NCBI RefSeq assembly: GCF_027580225.2
Contig: NC_073340.2
Location: 33,871,001 to 33,935,000, forward strand
Direction of reading: 5' to 3'
Length of the DNA stretch: 64,000 bases
DNA from: Misgurnus anguillicaudatus
Lineage: Eukaryota; Chordata; Actinopteri; Cypriniformes; Cobitidae
Part shown: one piece after another, positions 21,456-33,369 of the stretch
Position numbering within the stretch: the stretch's first letter is position 1
How the letters are laid out: each line of letters begins with the position of its first letter
Position numbers and translations under genes: made by a program
Notes under the pieces: model-generated
Database searches by the model: none
What the model saw: the letters and a program-made list of their open reading frames with translations, nothing else
What the model was told of the DNA's origin: nothing

Positions 21456-22120
21456 ACCACTCTATAGAGTTTAACCTTGCAAGTATGTCAATATTTGCAG
21501 GACTTCTTTTACTTCTTTCTTTTAAATTTAAAGTGTTTAATGTTACTGAATTAATTTCATTAGGTTCCACTATTTCACTGTCTGGCAGCTTTTTTTTCAA
21601 ATGGTTTGTATTTAAAGTCAAATTTGTTTGTATTTTGTTGGTCAAAAGGTTTGGTATCAGAGGCCTGCATTCTTGGCTCTCTTGTTTCTTTTGCAGACGG
21701 TGTAATAACCGGCCGTGTTTCCAGTGCATCAGATGAATGTTGTGCAGTGTGTTTGTGTGATGAAGGCAGAGCAGAGATTAATTTCAGAGGTCAGTCATAT
21801 CTGAAGTCCTGCCGAGCACAGGCTGAAGTCTTGCCAGGCCCTGTCAGAGGTCAGTTTTGGCTGGTTCTCTCTCTTTCGCCCCTTCCTCCAGCAATATAAT
21901 CATATTTTCTAATTGCAAAATAGCTTTGACACATATGGTTGTTTACTCAACATAGGCTTCTTGCTGAACGTCACATGAAAATACCGGAAAACATGTCTCA
22001 TCGCAGTCTCTTGCAGAGAAAGTGTTGTGTGTGAACCGACTCCAATATTTATGAACTTTTTAGGTTTTCAGCTAACCTTGATAGTTGTTTTTATTTGTGT
22101 CATTTTATTCTACTTTAGTA
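21456..22120 (+). other. Non-coding stretch with one exon-like segment
   Basis: A strong polypyrimidine-AG acceptor (TCTTGTTTCTTTTGCAG, ending 21697) precedes a ~97-bp segment that is open in one frame (GVITGRVSSASDECCAVCLC, then about ten more residues). It ends at an AGAG|GTCAGT donor-like site near 21794. I recognise no domain and see no partner exon. Chance splice sites are the default explanation. Confidence 0.2.
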
Positions 22121-22124
22121 ACTG

Positions 22125-23606
22125 TAAAGAGCCACACAGATCCAAAATCGAAAATGACCTGTAATGCAGTGTGTCATGTAGCTGTCCATCAATGTAAACA
22201 ATGTCCAGAGTAGTTGAACCAAAAAGTGCAGGATTAATAAAGTTATTGGCTTCTATAGGGAGTCGACTCTGAATCGCTGAAAGAGTCATCATATGGATTG
22301 AATCGCCTGCTTGACTTTATCTACGTAATACCAACACTTTGCATAATAGTCTCCACCTACAGCCTTGCCCGCGGGAGAAACAAAAACTATGACCTGCGCA
22401 CAGGTCATAAACATCATATCACGCTCTGTTTTCAGTTAGTCTTGTTTTCACTACCAAAGGATGAAGGTAAATGAAGAATCTGTGGTTAAAATTACCTTTT
22501 CAAGGAGGGATATACTAAACGTTTGGCTATGAAGAATCAGTGGTTAAAATTACTTTTTCAAGGAGAGATTTACTAGACGTTTGGCTGTGAAGAATCAGTG
22601 GTTAAAATACTTTTACACTAAGGGATTTATTAGACGTTTGGTTGTGAAGAATCAGTGGTTAAAATGACTTTTTCACTGAGGGATTTACTAGAGGTTTGGC
22701 TGTGAAGAATCAGTGGTTAAAATTACTTTTTCACTGAGGGATTTACTAGAGGTTTGGCTGTGAAGAATCAGTGGTTAAAATGACCTTTTCACTGAGGGAT
22801 TTACTAGAGGTTTGGCTGTGAAGAATCAGTGGTTAAAATTACTTTTTCACTGAGGGATTTACTAGAGGTTTGGCTGTGAAGAATCAGTGGTTAAAATGAC
22901 TTTTTCACTGAGGGATTTACTAGACGTTTGGCAATGAAAGATGATTCAGTACCCACTTTATTTGAAACAACATGTGTCTCCTAACCACAGCCTGTAAGTA
23001 TGATTATAGCTACATACTTGCTTAAATCAGTGTAAAAGTTTTAATGTCTGTCGTCGTTTTTATAACCTGGACTAATGATGAATGATGTGTATTGATGTTG
23101 TTTTTAAACTCTTAATATACTGTCAGAGAGTCACATTAGCAAATGGCTAATGCATGCTCACTTAAGGTTTTGCTATGACCCGGTTAGTTTACATAAATGC
23201 TTAAATTAGTGTAAAATGTTAGTTTCTATCGTCATTTTTATTGCTTGGATTAACGATGAATTATATGTATTGATGTCGATAATGTATTTTCAGTAAATCA
23301 TGTTAACACTAGGTCAATACATGTTGCACTATTGTTGGTCTGTGCCATTGATCTGTGGTCTGTGCAGAGACTCTGTCAGTTGACCAATCAGAGCAGAGTA
23401 GGCTACTGAAAGGTGGGGTTTAGGCAGACTGAGTTGTTGAACGGCTTCACACGAATCGTTTGGGGATCTCTGAGAAATGGGGTCATATTTAATTTATATT
23501 TTGAGAATTACAGAGTTTTTTGACCTTGCATGCATTTAAACCTGTTGTCCGGGACTTATAAACAGTGATGGGACGCTTAAAATTGGCATCTGACTGGCTC
23601 TTTAAC
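22125..23606. mobile_element. 1.5-kb element with TAAAGAGCCA ends, carrying a minisatellite
   Basis: Short inverted ends (GTAAAGAGCCA at 22124 and TGGCTCTTTAAC to 23605) bound a segment whose right part I recognise as a common cyprinid repeat (GACCTTGCATGCATTTAAAC, CTGTTGTCCGGGACT). It contains the 58-bp minisatellite and two ~95-bp direct repeats (about 23003-23101 and 23185-23278). The end calls rest on only about 10 bp. Confidence 0.45.
22472..22934. repeat. 58-bp minisatellite, eight units
   Basis: Eight head-to-tail units begin at 22472, 22530, 22588, 22645, 22703, 22761, 22819 and 22877. All are 58 bp except the third (57 bp). Each starts TGAAGAATCAGTGGTTAAAA and ends near GTTTGGCTG. 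The last five alternate AAATGAC/AAATTAC, which suggests recent amplification of a two-unit (116-bp) block. The first three are more diverged. Confidence 0.95.
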
Positions 23607-24440
23607 ATATTAATTTGCATATGTGATGGACATCAGTTATGTTTATCTTTGGGAACTACTTTGAAGTCATCTTCATTTCATTAAGCACATGCAAAAGACC
23701 TGAACCGGAAGTGATGTGACCTGTTTTGCAGAATATGGAAATTTGTTTTGCAAAACCCTAATTTCTCTTGATTTACTTGACTAGCCACTAAAATGTTACA
23801 GACGTTACAGAAGCATTACTATACCTTTCCAAAGATCTTCTCTGTGTTTTTATGGGTTGCATGTTGCTAGGGTGTTATTGTTGGTTGCTAGGGCATTGCT
23901 GTAGTAAGTTGTCACCTGTATTGGTCAAAACTTAAAAGTGTCCTCCAGTAAGACCCCATGATATTGTTAATATATATTTTTAATCTTCATAATAGGGTGG
24001 AATGAGTTGCATGCTGATGTTGAATATGTGGTTTTAGATTTTCAGTAATGAAAATATGGACAATAATAATAATGAGACTAAATTAAGCTTTCAAAAAATT
24101 GATGTGAGTTGTTAAAAGAAATGTTTCAGTCCCATAAAATGTATTGTTTGTTCATTAAAACCAGAAATAAATTATATGTAAATTAAATATCTATACATTT
24201 TTTCTATATCAAAGCACTCGGAAATAATTTTTATTGTAATGGCAACATTTTTATAATGGCAAAAAATCTACCCCTTGTTGCAAATGAGCTTTAAAATTAC
24301 ACAGCAATTAAATTCACTGACTGTGTCATCGGTTTATGTAATCTTACATTAACAACATTGCAAAACAGCTGCAGTTTCTTTGCCATAATAGCCTTTTGTG
24401 TTTCAAATCTGCCTTGACTTTGTTGATGTAGATACATAGC
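23607..24440. other. Unassigned stretch with a GGTTGCTAGGG repeat
   Basis: Short repeated words (GGGTTGCATGTTGCTAGGGT, TGGTTGCTAGGGCATTGCTG) at 23853-23911 match the GTTGCTAGGG minisatellite-like repeat of cyprinids. The rest is AT-rich with no gene or terminal repeats. Confidence 0.45.
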
Positions 24441-24995
24441 TGATGATTGCGTGGTGTTATTACTAATACTGCCTTAAAGAAACCGCGCACCAACCAGCCA
24501 CTGGGTTCCTCCTCGATTTTTGCAAACTCCCTTTCCTCGGTTCTCCATCAGACTCTGGAAAGTGTCCGCCAGCAGGAATATTTCAGCACATCATCATGGC
24601 CTCGGTGTGATTGTCCTCTGACTAACCTGACCAGAGGACGACTTTGTTCTTACAAAGAGGACACCAAATTAACAATGAGCTGTTTCACAGTCAGCGCCTC
24701 TGATCTTAATGAGGGATGACCTGGAGAAATATAACATAATTATCCTGATTATTACAATCTTTTTAGCCAGAGAATATAAAAGGCTCATTATTGTTCTTTT
24801 TGAATTGTTCATTATGATTATTTTCAAGCCTGGAGCCTTTTCGGGCCGATAGTGGTAAGCGGAGACAGGAGAGGAAAAGGAAACCGCTCTTTGATTGGTT
24901 AATACCCAACAGTATAGCGAGCTTACAGAACTTCAGGCCAGATCCTCGGGTCTCTCTTTCTCCCCTGACCCCCTTTCTGTCTGAATATCCCCCGG
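24441..24995. promoter_or_regulatory. Candidate conserved non-coding island
   Basis: A non-repetitive half-kilobase with ATAACATAATTATCC near 24731 and TTCATTATGATTATTTTC near 24809, typical homeodomain/SOX-type texture. An open frame on the plus strand (24447-24719) lacks any recognised domain. Judged enhancer-like, not coding. Confidence 0.35.
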
Positions 24996-25332
24996 CTTTC
25001 CTGAATATATTTTTTCTTGTATCATTTTATTTCTATATTTGAGTAAGGATAGGTTTCTGTTAGGGACATTTTTAACATATTCAAAAGCTGGTGTGCTAAG
25101 TATTACCCTTTTTTTACCTTTTGTTGAGTGTTGTTGGAGGGGAAGCTGGGCTAGTTGTCACACATTTTACCTAAGAAAATATTTCTCATTGTAATGTAGG
25201 TTTATAATATAGGGGAAAAAATTACAGAATTCGCTATAAGGCTGAAAAAAGAATTTTCATAATTTTAAACATATTTTTGACACCATCACACAAGAAACAT
25301 GTTGTACCACTCATCATGTACAGTATGTTGTG

Positions 25333-25336
<4 letters not shown>
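24996..25336. other. Unassigned AT-rich stretch
   Basis: Nothing recognised beyond AT richness and pyrimidine runs. Confidence 0.35.

Positions 25337-25420
<84 letters not shown>
25337..25420. repeat. (TA)n microsatellite
   Basis: About 42 uninterrupted TA units. Confidence 0.97.
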
Positions 25421-25423
<3 letters not shown>

Positions 25424-25731
25424 GGTTTTACATTTCTTAGCTATTTTATTCATTTTGCTTACTTATTTCTTTTTATGACTTTTATTATGCCTGATCTGCC
25501 TGTCATGACAGGAAATAGAAATGTCACTATAAAAGGAAGCAGCTAGAGCACATTGTTAGCTTAGCTTTAGCGAAAACAAACAGTTGCTGGATGGTGAAGT
25601 TTCTTTATGTGGACTTACCCTTCTACGGTTCGTGGATTATCACTTCATTTGTATATACACCGGAGGACACTTTGCACATTTTGACTTTTACCACCCTTGG
25701 ACTTTTAGATTCTTTAAAGTTTGCTTTTTGT

Positions 25732-26053
25732 AGGGCTGTCAAAAGATTAATCACGATTAATCGCATAAAGTTTGTTTTGCATAATATATTTGTGTGTATT
25801 GTGTGTAATTTTATGTATATATAAATACACACATACATGTATCAATTTAAGAAAATTAGTATTTGTTTTTTTATTTTATTTATTTATATATAATATAAAT
25901 TATATTAAAATCTAAATAAATATAAATATATAAGTGTCTTACATGCATACATGCATGCATTTATATATACAAAATAATTGCACACAGTGCACACACATAT
26001 ATTATGAAAAAACAAAGTTTTATTTTGTATGCGATTAATCTTTTGACAGCCCT
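25732..26053. mobile_element. Complete AGGGCTGTCAAAAGATTAATC MITE
   Basis: Terminal inverted repeats AGGGCTGTCAAAAGATTAAT (25732-25751) and ATTAATCTTTTGACAGCCCT (to 26053) are near perfect over about 30 bp, with an AT-rich interior of TATATAAATACACACA-like words. Other copies are at 11534-11884 and 43137-43992. There is no coding capacity. Confidence 0.88.
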
Positions 26054-27200
26054 GTTTTTTTATTCCCTTCTTTTAACAGTCTTGAGTTTTATTGTCTTGT
26101 TGAAAAGCCTCATGTTAATCTTTTAAATACAACTTTTAAACAACATAATTTCACCTGTTTGTCTTATCATTTTAACTCTTTTAATTTCACACAGTCAAAT
26201 CTGATTCCATTTTAAACAATTGTAACTGAACCAATAAGGCTGATTGTTATAAATATTATTATTATTTCATATAAATACGAAAAATATAACATTTAAAAAT
26301 TGCAATGGAATTAAACAGTCAAATTCATAACTTATTCATACATTTTACATTATATTTACAAAATATAGGTATACATAATGATGCAGGCATGTGGCTTATT
26401 GGGTACAGAGGGTGCTTGAGCACCTGTCTCTTTGCCCCTTGGTACCCAAAGTGACCTTTTTTTAAGGCAAAATTGTGTCTCTTTCGGGCCCTTTTTTGAA
26501 GGCCTGCCCAATCTAACCATTAGTGAACTTGATGAATAATGAAAATTGTTTTACTATTAAATGAAAAATTACCCACATGGTGACCTTTCACCTGACCATC
26601 TCATCCAGGACGATCCCTTTCCAGACATCTTTGGTAATTACAGTATAGATGTCAATCCCCTTTTATTATTATTATTATTCAAAAATGAAAAAAAAAACAA
26701 TAGTATTACATTTTAAAAATATTATAAATATTACAATAAATATTTTAGATTTGTTTTGTCTATTTAAAGCTATGTTCCACCTCCCATTCACATGGTCACA
26801 ACCTCAATTTAACAATTAAAAAAAATATCTTTGTGCAACATTATTAAAGTTAACTCTTGTTTTAATGTACGCCAATGTGTTTTATCATTTTCATGTATTC
26901 GTTTAACAATTTTAATTTACTTCCCGGTGTAACAAACTGCTGTATCTGCAGTCTCTCATTTATTTGAAATCACAGACAAACTCATAAACATTTTATTCAT
27001 TTTAAACTCATAAACATCTTTACAGCCATTTTCTGTTATTATCCAGCAGTCTCGTATTATGAATTATAGCAATAACCATAAATAAAATTTTGTTGCTTGT
27101 TCTCATGCATTGTTCTTCCTAAAAAAGCAGTTCTCATTAATCGTCTGTTTTGGGTACGACCCCTGTTATAGATTTATTTCTCATATTTTTTTTTCTTTTC
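26054..27200. other. Unassigned AT-rich stretch
   Basis: Over a kilobase without recognised gene or transposon ends. A short ATT run lies near 26662. The segment 26395-26520 (GGGTACAGAGGGTGCTTGAG, then CCCTTGGTACCCAAAGTG) is a possible repeat fragment with GGTACC symmetry. Confidence 0.35.
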
Positions 27201-27204
27201 AGGT

Positions 27205-27425
27205 TAAAACTGCCAAAGCAGCAGAGCGGAGGGTCACGGCAGTATGGAGTCCTGATTGCCCATTACTGACTGTCTGCTTAATTTCAGCTATTGCAGTCGG
27301 AGTGATGTGTAATTACGTCTGTCAATCCATCACGCTGCGCTGTCACCTGTGTGACAGTCCACATAAGCAGACGCCTGCTGTCCTCGGTGAATTCTGATGA
27401 CGGTTTGATGGAGGGTCTCGCTGCT
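27205..27425. promoter_or_regulatory. Candidate conserved non-coding island
   Basis: A compact non-repetitive block rich in CTGTCA/TGACAG cores (for example 27319-27324 and 27341-27356), the preferred core of MEIS/TGIF homeodomains, with GATTGCCCATTACTGACTG near 27254. No defensible exon. Confidence 0.35.
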
Positions 27426-27765
27426 ACATAACAAATCTACACATGAATGCAAAATACTGATGCATATGATTAAGACTCTAAACAAATAGAGATATTATAT
27501 TAACTCATTCGAGCTTTAGATGACCGAACATTCAACCTGTCCTAAACAATTATACAGTATAATTATATAAAAAATATGTGCAATGCAATTGATGGAAACA
27601 TTTACTTGTTGTATACTTGTTGGTAACGCCAATCTATTCCACATTGCACGTAATGCAAAATATGTGATTTATTTATGCCTAAAAACCTAGTTAACTACTC
27701 GAAGTCCTCCTTAACTGGCTTGTTCGCTTGGGTATCTTAACCAGACAAATCAAGTAAGTAGGCTA
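27426..27765. other. Unassigned non-coding stretch
   Basis: AT-rich, nothing recognised. Confidence 0.35.
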
Positions 27766-27771
27766 CTGACA

Positions 27772-27880
27772 ATTAAACATTGCATTTATGCATGTGACAG
27801 ATGCGTACAATGCATTCAGTGCCACAACCTTTGCCCTGCCAATGCAATGCTCTACCAACTAAACTACGGGAGTTTTTTGT
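27772..27880 (-). mobile_element. tRNA-derived SINE, minus strand
   Basis: On the minus strand the head reads TAGTTTAGTTGGTAGAGCAT, a good pol III A-box region, followed by a weak B box (GGTTGTGGCACTGAATG). A tail of ATGCATAAATGCAATG ends at about 27785. The order matches the clear SINE at 30555-31256. Confidence 0.65.
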
Positions 27881-27899
27881 ATAAAATACTAAACATTAA

Positions 27900-29280
27900 A
27901 ATTCTGCGTGATACTCTTTGTTCACTGCAGGATGGTTGGTCATATTGAGAAAGCTTACATACAGTACATCCCAAAAAACAAATGGGTTTCCAGTGGCTCC
28001 ACTGCATGCCAAGCTACACCGTTATTGAAATCCGCAGTAGCTGTTTGCCCTGGTGCCAAAAGAAATCAAGTTTGGCCCTTGTGGCAAGCTATGAAAGAAT
28101 ATGAACTACAGGAGAAACCTACTGTGACGTGTCGCCTGCATACGAGATCAAATGCACACACATTCAAAAGAATCTCCAGGTAGATTTATCGACGGGGGGA
28201 AATGTGGCACGATGAGACCGACTCAATCATGAATGCTTTGATGTTGTGTGGACGAAGCTGAACAGAAGTACAATTATTTTTGCGCCCCATCCCTTTTTCC
28301 CTCTAATGGGTTTAGCATTCATTCTCTGTAATGGCTTGAACAGTCCGAATAGGGTACAGGCATGTTGTTTATTCACTATTTTCAAACGCACATGCCAAAA
28401 CACACACCGATTTTGCTCCTCTGTATCATGAGTCACTATCACACTGGAATAATGAGAAACTGCATTTGTTTTGTAGTTCCCTTGCTCTTTATATCTAAAA
28501 ACTTAAGGATCTGATAAACATTGTGTTTTTTATTGAAATGTTGCAGTAGGTCAACTTTCCAAGTATACTACACGCGGATGGCTGCGTTCGACACTATACT
28601 CAATACAAATGATTTCTTATTCAAATTAAACTCTACCAGGCCGTCAGCCATATGTGGACGTCCCTAGTATACTTTCGGCTTAAGTTAACTCCTGTTAGCA
28701 ACCGAATCTTTCAAGCATGGTAAGGAGCGTCGCATTTCCGTCTGACAACAGAGATATTCAGGCCAATCACAACGTACATATTAGCTGGCCAATCATCCAA
28801 TACTTCATTAATGTTACTCCGGTCAGTGGACAGTACTGGCTTTCTCCAGCAACAGCAAAACCTACCAAATTAAAAATGCGAAGCAAAACTGAACTTTACC
28901 GATAATTAATATGATCATGGATTTCTTTTCAAGCTCCTTTGCTTTTATAGCAAACTGCTCTTAAACTTTCTGTGGACTAGCGCTGAGCTGCGAAAAACCC
29001 TTATATGGAGCTGGTTTGGGTGTGTTTATGCAAATTACCAACCTTGACACTTGAACACTCCAAATTTACTGACTTAAGAACAAGTATAAGAACAAACTCA
29101 CGTGCGTACACACGTGTTGTGAATTAGGTGGAACATTTTTGTGAGAAGTTCAAGTGTGCGCATAAATACGAAAAACGTAAACCAATTATTAGTGAATGAG
29201 ACCCATTATATTATACCAAATACACAAAATATAGCTTTTTTAGCAATGATATATGTGCGCTTTAAATATTTACCTTGTTA
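27900..29280. other. Unassigned stretch, possible regulatory DNA in parts
   Basis: Non-repetitive segments around 27900-28200 and 28560-28900 have moderate GC. Open frames up to 91 codons lack recognised domains. No gene called. Confidence 0.3.
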
Positions 29281-29321
29281 TGCTTTGAATAAACGTGTCT
29301 GCCAAAATGCGTAAATGATAG

Positions 29322-29510
29322 AGTAGTTGTTCACAAACGTTTCATATGCGCCCCTCTTTGTGTAGGGTGCATCCGGTCACGCCCCCCCACCACATAAAAT
29401 TCACAACGTAAACCAATCTCAAACTTTGTATTTGAATTAAACTAATCATATTAAATTATACAATGTAGTGCTGTTGGTTAGTACACTTATTTTGCTGAGG
29501 TTTAATTACG
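29322..29510. mobile_element. Truncated hAT-like element, relative of 63035-63806
   Basis: AGTAGTTGTTCACAAACG (29322), ACATAAAATTCACAACGTAA (29391) and CCAATCTCAAACTTTGTATT (29414) match, in order, the outer element at 63035-63806. The closing GGGAACCACTG end is absent here. Confidence 0.6.
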
Positions 29511-29599
29511 CAGAACTTATGCTAAATTACCGTATTTTATAGATATCATAAATCTGTGGCCCCTTGTCACAATCTCCCGCCCCTCAGTTTGAAAATCAC

Positions 29600-29768
29600 T
29601 TTGATAGAGTATGATGTTGGCAACGGCAAGGTCACTGTTCGATTCCTCAGGTTTTAATATTGATTGCAAAACAGATCCTCCTTTGGTGACACATAAAAAT
29701 ATGTGTAAAATGTGCACTGCAAATCTCTTTAGATAAGCTTCTGCCAAATGCATAAATGCAATAATAAA
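29600..29768 (+). mobile_element. tRNA-derived SINE
   Basis: A degraded A-box region at about 29602-29620, a B box GTTCGATTCC at 29637-29646, and the 3' tail AAGCTTCTGCCAAATGCATA, AATGCAATAAT ending about 29768. The tail is the same as that of the SINE at 31208-31256. Confidence 0.7.
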
Positions 29769-29839
29769 AAGTTTGCTGAACATTTGTCTTGTGGAGCTCA
29801 AGCGTGAGGTTTACATGTGAAAGGATTACTTAAAGAGGT

Positions 29840-30450
29840 CATTTAAAGTCAAAGAAATGCGAGTTTTCACACATCTCTGTGTGGCTTCACCAGGCTGCTA
29901 CGATCAATAGTATGTACTTGCTGGAGGTTAACGTCAGGTCTCCTCTCTTTAAAAGCCATAAAACTGAAACTAAACAAGCCACGGAAAGCCTTAACCTCCT
30001 CCTCCCGCTCGACGCTCGCAGGTGTTCTCGGATTCGAGCAGTAATTGCGATCACATCAGTCCGGCCATAAAAAGCAGGCCTATGTAATGAAGCCGCTCTT
30101 AATAAGGTGCTTATGTTTTATTCTGGCCTATTAGAGGTACTGAGACCATCTCGACTGAGCAGAATGACTTTTACAGTTTTCCCCTCTACCTGCTGTTTGG
30201 CAGAGGTTGGAGAGACAGCGCGCCGTCCAACGGTCGGTGATGAGGTTAACACTCACAGACGTTTCCTGTAGATCCGCGGACAGCAGCTGCTTTCGCACAA
30301 TGCCCACTTTTGCTCCATCTTTTGTGACACTAGCTGGAAACGAGTTTGGCTAATCAGAACCAGGCGGTTCAAAGCCCTAAAAGTTCAGCCTCATTGAAAC
30401 GCCGTCCATTAACGAGGCTAGAATGACATGGTCAAAACTGCTGTAAAACT
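29840..30450. promoter_or_regulatory. Candidate conserved non-coding island
   Basis: About 600 bp of balanced, non-repetitive sequence with E-box CAGCTG words (near 30284) and AATTGCGATCACATC (near 30043). A 63-codon plus-strand frame here has no recognised domain. Enhancer-like by texture only. Confidence 0.33.
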
Positions 30451-30552
30451 GCACTGGTTTGAGTTAAACTCATGCTGGGGCTTATTGGAAACCACCTCAA
30501 AACATTTGCTGATATTTTGTTAATATTTGTTCATCATATTATGTTCATGTTC

Positions 30553-31256
30553 TTGTATAGCTCAGTGGCAGAGCATTGCATTTCCAGGGCAATTGGTTGT
30601 TGGGTCATGGGTTCGAACCATAGACTGTAAAAAAAAGATGTAGTGTCTGTGACGTCTGAAGATCTTTTTTTAGGCTAAAAGTAGGTGATGCCTGTCGTCG
30701 CCATCTTGGCCGCACATCACTGTGCATCACTCGCGGATATCCATGGGTAAAGAGGCGGGACGTGGGTGAAGCTAAGGTGGCTGGTTGCTGTAAACACGCC
30801 CGCCTAGCTTGACTCTAGTGAAAGCAGAGGCTGTTCAACTGTCACTCAAGTGGCCACGCCCTTAATTATGCAGAACTTTAAAGCTTAATATAATTTAAAT
30901 AGATGAGTTACAAAAAATTCACCCCCCTCACAGTTGTCATGAAGGGCAAAATTAGCTATATAGACCATACACTATTTTTGTTCCAGGCTGTAAACATATA
31001 ATTTTCTACTGTAACGTTGGGCATTTCAACATGGTGGTCTATGGGAATTGACTCTCTTTTGGAGCCAGCCTTTAGTGGCCAATCGATTATTTGCAGTTTA
31101 AGTCACTTTTGTATTGGCTTCATCAGGGAGATTGAAAGATTGCCCCTCGGTTTCGAACCCATGGAACACACATAAGGATTTTAAAAAAAATTATAGCTTG
31201 TAATGCACTGTAAGTCGATTTGGATAAAAGCATCTGCCAAATGCATAAATATAAAA
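30553..31256 (+). mobile_element. tRNA-derived SINE split by a later insertion
   Basis: The head has A-box TATAGCTCAGTGGCAGAGCA (30556-30575) and B box GGGTTCGAACC (30609-30619). The tail resumes at 31152 and closes with GATAAAAGCATCTGCCAAAT, GCATAAATATAAA to 31256. Without the 540-bp insertion (30620-31151 plus an 8-bp duplication) it is an ordinary ~170-bp SINE. The pol III boxes show its tRNA ancestry. Confidence 0.82.
30620..31151. mobile_element. ATAGACTGTAAAA element inserted in a SINE B box
   Basis: A 532-bp segment I recognise as a common cyprinid repeat (CGTCGCCATCTTGGCCGCAC, CTTAATTATGCAGAACTTTA, GGAGCCAGCCTTTAGTGGCC). It is flanked by an 8-bp direct repeat TTCGAACC (30612-30619 and 31152-31159). 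The duplication length fits hAT, but the two ends are not obvious inverted repeats, so the class is uncertain. Confidence 0.7.
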
Positions 31257-31259
31257 TAT

Positions 31260-31885
31260 ATACAAATTTAGTTATCGCACTCATGCATCATTTGCTCAGC
31301 AAGATGCTGCGTTAAAACGAAAGATTTACAATTGTAAATGGTAATGTGTGTTACCTAATTACCCAATCATGATACATAATATTTTAATATTTAAACAAAC
31401 CTGCAATCCATAACTTTTGCCTCTCTATCGCCATCTCTGTTTAAAACATAAAATTGCAGGTTACTTTGCGTACTTTATGCGAAATCTAACATCAAAAATC
31501 TCAACTTATAAATAATTTTAATAAGCTTACTGTTGTGAATAATAGTAAGGAGACATTTTTGAACACTCATTGTTTATACAGTATACTAATTTTTGTTTAT
31601 TTATACTGAAAAACGTATTAATTGTAGCTTTATTGCTTTAAGAACTACGAATATCATAAGCGCTGATCCCGTGACACCAGATATGCTCAATTAATCTTAA
31701 TAAAAAATGCATTTTAAATTCTCTCTGATTGGTGGATCTCGCAAGTTATAATATCTACAATGCTTTGAAGATAAGGGGCGCTTAACGCTTCGTTTCAAAA
31801 ACCGCACCAAAAATGCAACCGCATTGCTTTTTTGTACTTCTTTTCAAAGTGCTTGGGCGGTCCTGTAGCATCAGTCGTTGCTAAC
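31260..31885. other. Unassigned AT-rich stretch
   Basis: Nothing recognised. The GCTTGGGCGGTCCTGTAGC word near 31850 abuts the next element. Confidence 0.35.
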
Positions 31886-31888
31886 CTA

Positions 31889-32268
31889 AGGGGGCGTGTA
31901 CACCAAAGTGTTTAAACTTGTCTGAAAACGGCAGGCGGAAACCGACCGTTGGTGCTTCCAGCTTTTTTACTATGATACTTCTGCTTTTATTATCAGTTGT
32001 TGAACGATGCGCCGGTTGGTTGTTGTCATATTTGTGCCAACCCTTCTCCACTGTGATTGGAAGGCAAAGTGAGAAGTGACATTGACAAGCTGAGCTTTTC
32101 ACCCAAAATTGAAAAAATTTCAGCTTTCTGCGCTCAACGTTGAAAAGCGGCGAGTGTTGGACCTCAGCGCTGACAAAACCCGCCAGCTGCTGTTGTTGTT
32201 TTTTTTTTAAAGCGCGGCGCTTCCATTGGAAACAATTGAAAACATTCACCTTTGGTGTGCATGCTACC
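31889..32268. mobile_element. GTGTACACCAAAG-ended DNA element
   Basis: Inverted ends (GGCGTGTACACCAAAG near 31893 and CTTTGGTGTGCATGC to about 32264) with CCTAAG on both outer flanks (31885-31890, 32267-32272). The halves are partly self-complementary (GGTGCTTCCAGC against GCGCTTCCATTGG). The 122-codon minus-strand frame inside has no domain and is not a gene. Confidence 0.6.
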
Positions 32269-32269
32269 T

Positions 32270-33365
32270 AAGTGTTGCTTGACATTGTGCCGAGCACCCA
32301 CTGGTGGATAAAGAAATGTGTGCCTATGATGTAAAAACATACTAAACTGTCCATTTACATAGAAGTAAAAGTTAAAATTTCGTATTCAACAGCACATAAT
32401 TGATACTCTGAATGATTTATAAGTATGCTAACACATTTTTCTCAAGAGGTGTGCATGTAACCATTGTGGTTTTGGGGGAGTTTCTTTGGAGACTCTTGGG
32501 TCCAGACCCCAAACTCTGGTTCATGTCCTAACAGCAAGCAGAGCAGCAGGGTCAAGCCACCAATGGGAAGGAGTCCTGGGCCACACCTCCACGGAACAGA
32601 ACACCGTATAAGTCTCTAAACGTACGTCAAATGTCAGCTCAGTGGCCCTGGACGTACATGCCTTCCCTGACCTACAGATTTACCCAGAGCTGCTTACATT
32701 GTCCTGACCCAGACCTTCAGAGGGCCCAAAATCAGATATTGTATATTAATGCTGTGTTTTTAAGAGCTGCGCTTCTTGTGCGTGCTTATCCAGCGACAGC
32801 CTTAAACATTAATATTAGTGTATTTTCTCCGGATCATTCTGTCTCCGCGAGTCTAGATGGGTTTTAAAAGATACATGCTTCCCCGCTGCAAACTATTAGA
32901 CGTGCACATCTTTATGACACCGCCAGTAAATCCACAAAACCCTGTTTGTGGTATTCTCATGTCAAATTTAAACTACTCTAATTCATCTTCTCTCTCTTAG
33001 ATATTCTGTATTGCTTCCACATGGCACATCCGTCTTGCATTTACTCTTCTTTTAAAATAAAATGTGTATAAATATTTGAAGCCCATTCCCTGTGGTTATG
33101 CTGTCACATTATAAGTGCAAAAGGCATATCTTTATGATTTCAAAACGAAAAGCATCGCACATTAATCTAAATTGAATGAAATAATTAAATGATGTCCTGT
33201 TTAACACTTATATAAAGACAGTAAAGAATGAATAAAATCCTTACAATCATTTCTATCGCTAGTTCTCGTCATGCAATGAAATAGTAACATGACCAAATGT
33301 GGGTCACATTCCTGCAAAACCTAAAGTCTCTCTACCGCTGTTATGAAGTGTTGATGTTTAGTAGT
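32270..33365. other. Unassigned non-coding stretch
   Basis: The section 32450-32880 is moderately GC-rich and non-repetitive, and the rest is AT-rich. Frames here lack domains. Confidence 0.3.
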
Positions 33366-33369
33366 CAGA

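Noticed and set aside
22472..22934. CRISPR-like array
   Set aside because: The units are contiguous 58-bp tandem copies with no unique spacers, and the context is a vertebrate genome.
30553..30619. tRNA gene
   Set aside because: A and B boxes are present, but the region does not make a full cloverleaf, lacks a proper acceptor stem and continues into a SINE tail. The other tRNA-like heads (9070, 13140, 27772, 29600) are more degraded still.
31881..32249. 122-codon minus-strand frame
   Set aside because: It coincides with the GTGTACACCAAAG element, and no domain is recognised.
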